From the NCBI GenBank assembly GCA_026315105.1, contig CM048746.1, forward strand, positions 148,348,730 to 148,412,729: 64,000 bases of DNA, given 5' to 3'. The notes beneath the pieces are model-generated. The model had not been told where the DNA came from. It searched no databases and saw only the letters and a list, made by a program, of their open reading frames with translations. The stretch is from Locusta migratoria (Eukaryota; Arthropoda; Insecta; Orthoptera; Acrididae). This document shows positions 56,900-64,000 of the stretch, piece after piece. Each line of letters begins with the position of its first letter. The first letter of the stretch is position 1. A program made the position numbers and the translations under genes.

Positions 56900-57860
56900 A
56901 TGTTGGAACTATTTCAATGATGGCAACAGCTTACCAGAATGACGCTATTGAATAACTTCAAGTGTACGAATTATTTGCTAGATTTTACAAATAACAGTAT
57001 GCCGATTTCTGATAAACCTTGTTATGGATGGCCATCAACAACCCAAATTGACGAAAATGTTGAATTAAATTACGAGATCTTTGGCTCACACATCGTCGAC
57101 AGACAGTCAAATGTCAGAGGTTTATCGGTTACCTTGGGGCTCAATTCATTCAGTCTTTGTGTAAGATTTGGGAATGAAAAGCGTTGCTGCCAAGATTGTC
57201 GCTAGGGTTCTGTTTGACAATCAAAAGGAATGTCGAACTGAAGTATGTCGTGTTTTTAAACCACAGTTTGGAATTGTTCCATATTTTCTGTCACAGGTCA
57301 CTACTGATGATAGGTCATGGTGCTACGATTAGTACCCAGAGACGAATCAACTCTCAAGCCAGTCCAAAAAAGTCAACTAAAATATCAAAACAATGCTCCT
57401 TTGCATTTTGGATGCATTTGGATGCCGATCTTCATTCAATGTTTGTTGCCTGGCACCAGTCCGTCATTCATACCTTTTATCTGAAGTTTTAAGAACATTG
57501 TTTGAAACTGTTGTAGTAAAAAGTAAGACCAGAATTGTTGCAGACAGTCCGCAGGCGAATGGTTCTTCCCACCACGACAACGCATCTGCGTACACAGCCA
57601 TCTCTGTCAGACAATTTTTACTACAAATGGCACGATTCCGCTACACCTTTCTCGCCTCACCTGACTCCGTCCGACTTCTACATATTAACTCGAATGAAAA
57701 GCGGCATGAAAGGACTCAGATTCGAAAACATTAAGTAGGTCTAGGAAAAACGACGGAGGAGCTATCAGGCATTTCTAAAGACAAAAATGTTCAAGACAAG
57801 GAGCGCCATTGGGAGAATGTATTAATTGTAAAGGAAGATATTTAAAGGAGATAAGGTCGT
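56900..57860 (+). pseudogene. Mariner-like transposase relic
   Basis: Successive frames give TNNSMPISDKPCYGWPSTTQ, a WCYD..PETNQ block, SSHHDNASAYTAISVRQF (second catalytic Asp in HDN), then FSPHLTPSDFYILTRMKSGM and RFENIK, with the third Asp present in PSDF. Frameshifts and stops throughout; TIRs not located. Confidence 0.75.
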
Positions 57861-57869
57861 TTTGGAAAC

Positions 57870-58530
57870 AACTTCAACATATGTAGCAAATAAAAATAAC
57901 CCTCGGGTATGACTCGTATAAAGCCTTATATGTAACACTGCTCAAAGCAATTAGGGAACCAGGTAATATATCACAACAATGTACAAATGGTAACGTATTT
58001 TATTCAGATATTGTTTACAATTGTAATTTTTGTGTGATAAAATACGACATTTTGATGAATCGACTCTTTAATTGGAGTTTACGTGGCGTTGACTTAGAGC
58101 GAGGCACCATGGGGCTACCATAATAGTGAAACAATTCATTCTCGTTGGCCTCTAATTCGGTGTCTGATCACCTCGAGCGGCCAGTTCACTTGCACACCTC
58201 CATGTCACAGAGAGTGCGAGGTTATCAGTCAGCTCTTAAGGGATATTTGGCCATTCTTACATGTGTGAAATATCCAGCTCTGCTACCCTTCTGCGAGTTT
58301 TCGTAGAGCACAACAGTATGTCGGACGATGTCGCGTGTATACATCTGACCACTCAAAGGGCCATTCTGAACGACAAAGAGGTCCATACGTCCAAGACTAT
58401 GACTATGTGTTTTTCTCCCAATGGCACTTCCTGCTATTCCCTTTCAGTACAAAAAATCGTGAATAAGTTTACATGATAAATTTTTTGGTGAGATTGAGGC
58501 GGATTGAGGACTGAAGCACGGCAGAAAACT
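57870..58530. other. No recognisable feature
   Basis: AT-rich with one 71-codon ORF lacking known motifs. Confidence 0.45.
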
Positions 58531-58532
58531 TA

Positions 58533-59824
58533 GGGGAAGGTTGCCGATATTGGACCACTTTTTTATTTTGGGATCCAAAGTCTACATTATCTATGTAATC
58601 GAAATAAAATATACTTTAAAAGAAGCTATATATTGTACATTTTCATCCGCTAGTTTTATACTGTGAATAAACACAAAACATAAATGGTTATTATTTAAAA
58701 TTTAAAAATGTATAAACGGTACAAATTAGAAAACCGGTTGCCTAATTTGGACCTTCAGTTGCTTATATTGAACCGCATGGTAAACCAATGACTAAAAAGG
58801 AAATAAGACCCGTGATATTAATAAAAGCTTCATTTCAACATCTCGCCATTGATATTCCTTCTGGCTGACGGAAGGGAAGATATGTATTTCGTATCATAAA
58901 TGAAGAAAACCACCTTCTACCAGCCAATTTCTTTTCTATGTTGAAAGAATGAGACAGTTCATATTTCTGTGCTGTGGCGAATGCAAGTTTACGAACATCT
59001 TTGATTGTGAATACAAAAAACGCTCTCTTCAAATAAGAGAAGGTGATCTGCGACAATTTTTTCAATCCATTAAAGGTTGCTTGTCTTCCGAATAATTAAA
59101 CTTCATTTGAGAACATGCTTTTACCATCAGCATATCTCTTTAATTGTAGCTTTTGGTACTTGGTATATACGAGCACAATCGTTAAGTTCATGGTTACCGT
59201 TTCTGTATGCTTCCATAGCTATCTTCAGTTCATCTTCTGTCATTTCCCATACATTCCCCTTACTGAATCTTCCAAATCTAAAAAGGTTACCATACTTACT
59301 CCTTATTTTTTAAATTGTTTTGCAGTCTAGAAAAATAAACCTAAAAACGTAACATGTACCTATTACCTATTGTTAAATGACATTAAGTACTATTTGTTAC
59401 GATTGATCTCTAAATGGGACCGGTCAAATTAGGAAACAGCCTTTGGTCCAACTTCGGCAACTCGACGCCACATAAGTAAAGACAACTTTGTAGGAACAAA
59501 AAACGCAAAACTCTAGTCTTACGAAATTAAATTATTAGCTAATGAATGGCACTTTGAACTATAGTGCTGATGATATTTTTTATTTAATTTTAAAGCAGAG
59601 GAAAGCTTATGATATGTAGCAGAAAACTTACAGCGACATCGAAGAAAACGCAATAATGGAAACTGTTCTCACTCCAATGACTATCGTCGACTGGTGATTG
59701 TGCCACGTGCCTTCGACAATGTTTCTCACTAGTTGATCGAACTTAGAACTTTGAGTTACCAACACACAGTGAAATACGTAGGTGGTCTAACTAAGGCAAC
59801 AGTCCATCTTCGGCAACTCTCCCC
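58533..59824 (-). mobile_element. pogo-like (Tc1/mariner, CENPB-HTH) element
   Basis: Bounded by TA (58531-58532, 59825-59826). TIRs GGGGAAGGTTGCCGATATTGG at the left and the complement of CCATCTTCGGCAACTCTCCCC at the right (close, with mismatches). A second right-end-like block (TTGGTCCAACTTCGGCAACT) lies inside at about 59447-59466. The interior codes a transposase N-terminus on the minus strand. Confidence 0.8.
58835..59270 (-). pseudogene. pogo-like transposase N-terminal region
   Basis: Minus strand: MTEDELKIAMEAYRNGNHEL, NDCARIYQVPKATIKEIC (psq-type helix-turn-helix), a stop, then DVRKLAFATAQKYELSHSFN, IEKKLAGRRWFSSFMIRNTY, LPFRQPEGISMARC (CENPB-type HTH, typical LAGxxWxxxFxxRxxxLxxRxPExxSxxR). 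The DDE domain is missing. Confidence 0.82.
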
Positions 59825-59826
59825 TA

Positions 59827-60020
59827 ACTCAGTCGACAATAACATGCTGTATTCTGTTTGTTGAAACTCATTAATCCAATCATACAGCTGATTTAATGTT
59901 CTGTATGCTCGTATTTTGTTCACTAGCCTACACTGCGGAAACATGTACAATGCCTTCCGAAAATTAAGAAACACTGCATCTACTGGGAGCCTGCCGCTAA
60001 CTTGCAGCATGTGTAAAGAT
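59827..60020 (-). pseudogene. LINE RT palm fragment
   Basis: Minus strand: GRLPVDAVFLNFRKALYMFP, CRLVNKIRAYRTLNQLYDWI. This matches the VDAVYLDFSKAFDTVPH motif of Jockey/CR1-type RTs, with the catalytic Asp changed (LNFRKALYM). Confidence 0.8.
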
Positions 60021-60059
60021 CACAAAAATAACAGAAATTAGGACCCCTTACGAAGCCAT

Positions 60060-60265
60060 CTACGATGATTATTTTTTAAAACTAAATATGTTGAAATTGT
60101 TTACAAAACAATCTTATTCCCTTCAAAATGTTTTCCATTATAATTAATACATTCGTCCCAACGTCGCTCCCACTGTTCGAAATATTTTTTGTCCTTAGAG
60201 ATGTCTCACAGCTCCTCCCTCGTTTGTTTCTTTATTTCTTTAATGTTCTGGAATCTCTGTCCATC
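60060..60265 (-). pseudogene. Mariner transposase C-terminal fragment
   Basis: Minus strand: RFQNIKEIKKQTREEL, stop, DISKDKKYFEQWERRWDECI, NYNGKHFEGNK. It belongs to the same subfamily as the 56.9-57.9 kb relic. Confidence 0.75.
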
Positions 60266-60269
60266 ATGC

Positions 60270-63200
60270 TGCTTTTCATGCAAGGAATTACACTATTCAA
60301 AACTATTAGGGGATCAATTGAGATATTAGCGGTCTGAAGTATTGTCATTGGTAGAATGAACTAAAATTGTTCAACGTCTTTCTTTCGGCTCTACGGAGTG
60401 TAGACAACAACATTAAGGCAACTGAGCTAGTGATAATAACAGAATGTTGCTGCAAAAGGGGATGGCGAGCCATAGGATGGTTGGAAGCGGGACATGCACA
60501 GAGAGCTGTTTGAGTGTCCCAAAGTGTAAGTATCAGGACCTGGACGTAAATTTAGAAAACAGGAACCGTTGAAGAAGGCAATGCCAAGGTCGTACACGGG
60601 TAACATCAGAAAGAGATGAACGTTATTTCCGTTAGGCAACCCGTCGAGACAGGAGGCAACTGCAACGCACCATTCAGACAGCGACAAGTCTATACTAGTC
60701 AAGAGAGACAGCAACAGTAAACATGACAAATAGACTGAGAGAGTGTCTCAGTCTAGGGTTTACAAATGAACACATGGACTTGTCTAGAGAGGAGATAATT
60801 GTAACTGAAGGGACAAACAGCACACTGCTAAAGAGGATAGGACAGTGGTAATGTGAGACAAAATAATATAGTATGTTGACAAGAGAAGAGGACAGTGAAA
60901 ATGGCAAAGAGAGTTGTAGGGAATATCAAATAATAGGGATGAAGACGGTGTCAATAGCCGAAGAAGACAGAAGAAACGTCCAATGGGGGATAAAGGGAAC
61001 ACTCAGAGAAAGACAAGTGCTGACAGTGGCACTGAATGGGATATATTGTGTATAAAAACTGCATGACGTTGAGAGATGTAATTGGCTTCTTCTGTACTTA
61101 GTTTCTTTTTAATCCATGTGGTATAGATGGGTTCTGAATTTTAATTGGGTTGCTGTTGGAACGGTAGGTTGGTACTCCTGCTTTTTTTGCGTAATAAATT
61201 GCTGTCTTCTCTTTAGCATGAGAAACTGCAGAGTCTCTAATTTTATTCTAGCCTGTCTTTGTAAATTAAACTTTTGTAAAGATCGAGCATGTAATTTCTT
61301 TTTTTGAGGGGTTTGATATCTGATGTAAAAATACTTGAAACTTTTATCTTTTCCCGGTTAGTTAATTTAAATTGGAGCTAGTTACAAAAAAGAATCTATC
61401 TCACAGTTTATGATGAGATTGTCCTTGCACTTAAAATTTTACTTTGTCTCTCTTTCGCGTCGTAGCTCATAATTTATTCATTCTACACATACGATTTATT
61501 TAAGAGTCAAAGATATTATTTATAGTCATTCTGAAAAATATTCCATAGATGCTGTTAAGGTTTCTATTACAAACTAAATAGATCACTTGTCTATATATTT
61601 TCGTAGAGCTCAGTTCACAATAATTACACTTGAAAATGACACACTTAGATTGATTCACAGATCGGGAATTCAATTCCTCACAATTATAGACTTCGTACTA
61701 ATACCGATTTCTTCTAAGATAATATTCATAATCTCAATATCAATTATTCTTGACTAAATTACTGTTCAAATGTAACTGACTTAATCCATACTAACATAGG
61801 GAGGCCCTATGTCCCGTCGCCTAATCCCGATCTAAGATTCATAGATATTGTTACCATTGAAGTGCGTTATACTTCGATATCAAATCTGACTTTACCGGAA
61901 GTTCCATACATTACGATAAGTAAACTTTGAGTGAGAGATTTAAAATTTACGCGATCTGTACTCTGAGAGATAAACCCACAGGCACCGAAACTCATAGAGA
62001 GCTAAACCTAGAGAAAGAGAGTAACCAAACTGCGGGTACTATTTATTCTAATACTCTGACAAAAGATGACTGTTATATAGAGTGTTTTGGCATATCTTAC
62101 TCTACGCCTTATTACTACTCTGATTAACAAAGATGGTAATAAATATTCCTTTTAAATTTAAAAAATATACAATTTCTGTCTCGTAAAAGATAATAAAAAT
62201 ATTCACGAATGACTGAAATGTGGCGATCTTAATGCTACGATCGCGATGCGGTCTTATAGAGACTGGGTACATTGACTTAGCATGTTGTTTTCAAAGAGAA
62301 CGAATATTTTCGCGTGTCGAAATTTTGTTGCTTATGGCGGAATAAGGACTGAGTACCTGGCTCCGCACTTTTATGTCAGAGTCGTTCAACGTGGAATACA
62401 CTTCTCTTTTTTTTCTGCCACGATAATAGCATTTTCAGCTGATATTTTCCTAATTAAGAGTTCATGAAGAGCTTCCAATATAATGTAAATTTTTCAAACT
62501 ACAATGTAGAAGAAAAATTAAGCAGTATATTAAAATGGACAGTTCTTGCTTTTATTATAGACAGAATTCCATGTAAAAGTGTTCTCAAAGAATCCTTTGT
62601 GAACCATCCCTTTTGTCTCCATAAATCTGCAGCAAGAATCGCATGTTTAGTGCAGTAAATAAAGCATAAAGCATCACGCAGCAGAAGCAATCAATGGTAC
62701 TTGTAATGTACTTACCACATGAAATTAAATATTATATTATCAAGGAGATGATGTATATGGTGGACGATATAAGTAATCTGTTGGACACATGTACCATGAA
62801 GGAAGACTGTTACGTAGCTTTTATAATTCACTACATTACACACTAAGATCATTCAAATTCAAAAGTGCAATGAAGCAGAGGAATCTGTTTCCAGGTGCTA
62901 GTATCAGGAATTATGGTTGTTGAACGAACAACTTGGTTATAGATGCATTCAAATACATTTACAGAATACTTCCACAATAGTGTGATGCGTTCATTTAATT
63001 TACGCACTTCAGAAAGTCAGTGATGTTTTGTTTTCTCAATTCTGTTACAGTAATTTATGGTGTGTTATTCCGTTGACTTAAGGTCTGCATTGCCGATGTT
63101 TGTTGTGTTAAGACAAAATATTTTCATTACAATTATTCCAACAGATTTTGCAAAAGTTTCAATAGAGATTTAGATAACTAACTGGCAACAGAAAGAAATA

Positions 63201-63410
63201 CATACAGGATTGTATACTGAACACTGACGCTCACAGTTTTGTACACTTCCCCTAACTGAGGTTTAATGTAAAATAAAAGCAACAAAACTGTTTACAGTTA
63301 ATTAGCTTCCTTATAACAATGTTATCACCATAATTAACATACGCTTCCACGAGACAATCTGTAAGACAGGTTTCAGTTTCTGAAACCTTAACTTTTCCCG
63401 GCGTAATGAA
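60270..63410. other. No recognisable feature
   Basis: About 3.1 kb with no supported gene or repeat. The 60.4-61.0 kb part is purine-rich on the + strand (GAAGAGGACAGTGAAAATGG-like runs); all ORFs are below 105 codons and without known motifs. Confidence 0.5.
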
Positions 63411-63414
63411 TATT

Positions 63415-63859
63415 CAAACAACTTACGGTTATGCTGCCGGGTGACATCGTCGACGACCGCCTATATTTTGACAGGAGGACACCCTGCCATTCTCAAGGCA
63501 CAACTGCACTCAAAGAAGCAATGTGCAAGCGTATTTAATACCTCGGTTTGTAAAGGGCAAACAAGAATGATAACACACACAGTACAAGTCGCTGCAAAGT
63601 CAACACAACCAAAGATGACCAAACATCTCAGTCACTGTCGATATTGTTTATGTTTGGTCATCTTTGATTGTGATGTCTCTGCAGTGACTTGTACCGTGTG
63701 TTATCATTATTTTTTATCCTTTGCAAATCGAGGTATTACATACGCTTGCACATTGCTTCCTTGTGTGCAGATGTGCCTTGAGAATGGCACGGTGTCCTCC
63801 TGTCGAGATATCGGCAGTTGTCGACGACGTCACCCGCCAGGATAACCGTAAGTTGTTTG
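63415..63859. repeat. 445-bp palindrome, Penelope-type 3' end
   Basis: Arms of about 215 bp (63415-63632 and 63648-63859) are reverse complements, starting CAAACAACTTACGGTTAT. The outward strand of each arm has CTTGAGAATGGCA, GGTGTCCTCCTGTCGA(A/G)ATAT and TGTCGACGACGTCACCC, matching in organisation the 3' end of the Penelope copies (GAAATATCGTG..GTTGACGATG). The spacer is about 15 bp. Confidence 0.9.
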
Positions 63860-64000
63860 GAGTTTCAGTTGTTCCAGTTTTAATAGAGACGTCAAGGCAC
63901 AATTCTTTTACTAGAAAACTTTCAGTAATTAATAACTTTTGAATCTAACTTGTACTAATATATTTATTTGTCAGTGGACTCATCACGGAGCAAACTAAAG

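Noticed and set aside
63441..63845. 134-codon ORF at the right end
   Set aside because: It lies across a palindrome, so both halves are the two strands of the same arm; not a gene.

Overview
This window is eukaryotic genomic DNA, intron-rich and AT-rich, packed with degraded transposable elements. It holds no bacterial-style gene array, no CRISPR and no operons. The repeat repertoire (tRNA-headed SINEs with a conserved tail, Jockey/CR1-like and RTE-like LINEs, Penelope-like elements, several mariner/Tc1 lineages, pogo, piggyBac, PIF/Harbinger, hAT-like MITEs, Helitron-like arrays) suggests an insect with a large genome. The SINE and LINE ends resemble repeats I recall from grasshoppers and locusts (Orthoptera, possibly Schistocerca-like). 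That assignment is recognition from memory, not a search.

Only one host protein-coding segment is convincing: a 151-bp GC-rich internal exon (6257-6407, + strand) of an M19 membrane (renal) dipeptidase. It contains the bridging-glutamate region of the zinc site and is framed by a canonical AG acceptor and GTGAGT donor. Its neighbouring exons are not recognisable here, so much of the window may be intron of that gene or intergenic DNA. The strand and gene limits beyond the exon are unknown.

Layout. 0-6 kb: SINE, LINE tail, a full-length but dead Tc1-like element with an 84-bp in-frame duplication, a ~145-bp tandem array, and three more SINEs, two of them with precise target-site duplications (TSDs). 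6-14 kb: the dipeptidase exon, a PIF/Harbinger-like MITE, a mariner remnant and a second Tc1-like copy. 14-19.5 kb: a composite block with a 0.78-kb direct duplication interleaved with two hAT-like MITEs in inverted orientation. 19.5-25.5 kb: SINE-like relics, a LINE 3' end and Helitron-like pieces. 25.5-29.3 kb: a Helitron-like element built from ~149-bp monomers in a three-monomer higher-order repeat, then a putative solo LTR. 30.3-33 kb: a nest of inverted Penelope-like copies. 34-38 kb: two LINEs on the minus strand. 39-46 kb: an internally deleted mariner, a foldback element carrying a SINE and a LINE tail, a piggyBac-like acidic fragment and a LINE ORF1. 47-50.5 kb: a LINE broken by a palindromic mariner (itself hit by a SINE) and by a second mariner. 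50-54.3 kb: Helitron-like and RTE fragments, a complete-ended piggyBac-like element and a 0.7-kb palindrome. 54.3-57 kb: a LINE split by three SINEs of two families. 57-64 kb: a mariner relic, a pogo-like element, fragments, a poorly explained 3-kb stretch and a final 445-bp palindrome.

The most interesting non-coding signals are three. The tails of the two SINE families show a covarying stem-loop with a conserved bulged A. Several Penelope-type 3' ends and palindromes share a hammerhead-like core (UGARRAUG, stem, GAAA). Inverted-repeat (foldback) architectures recur in at least seven places.
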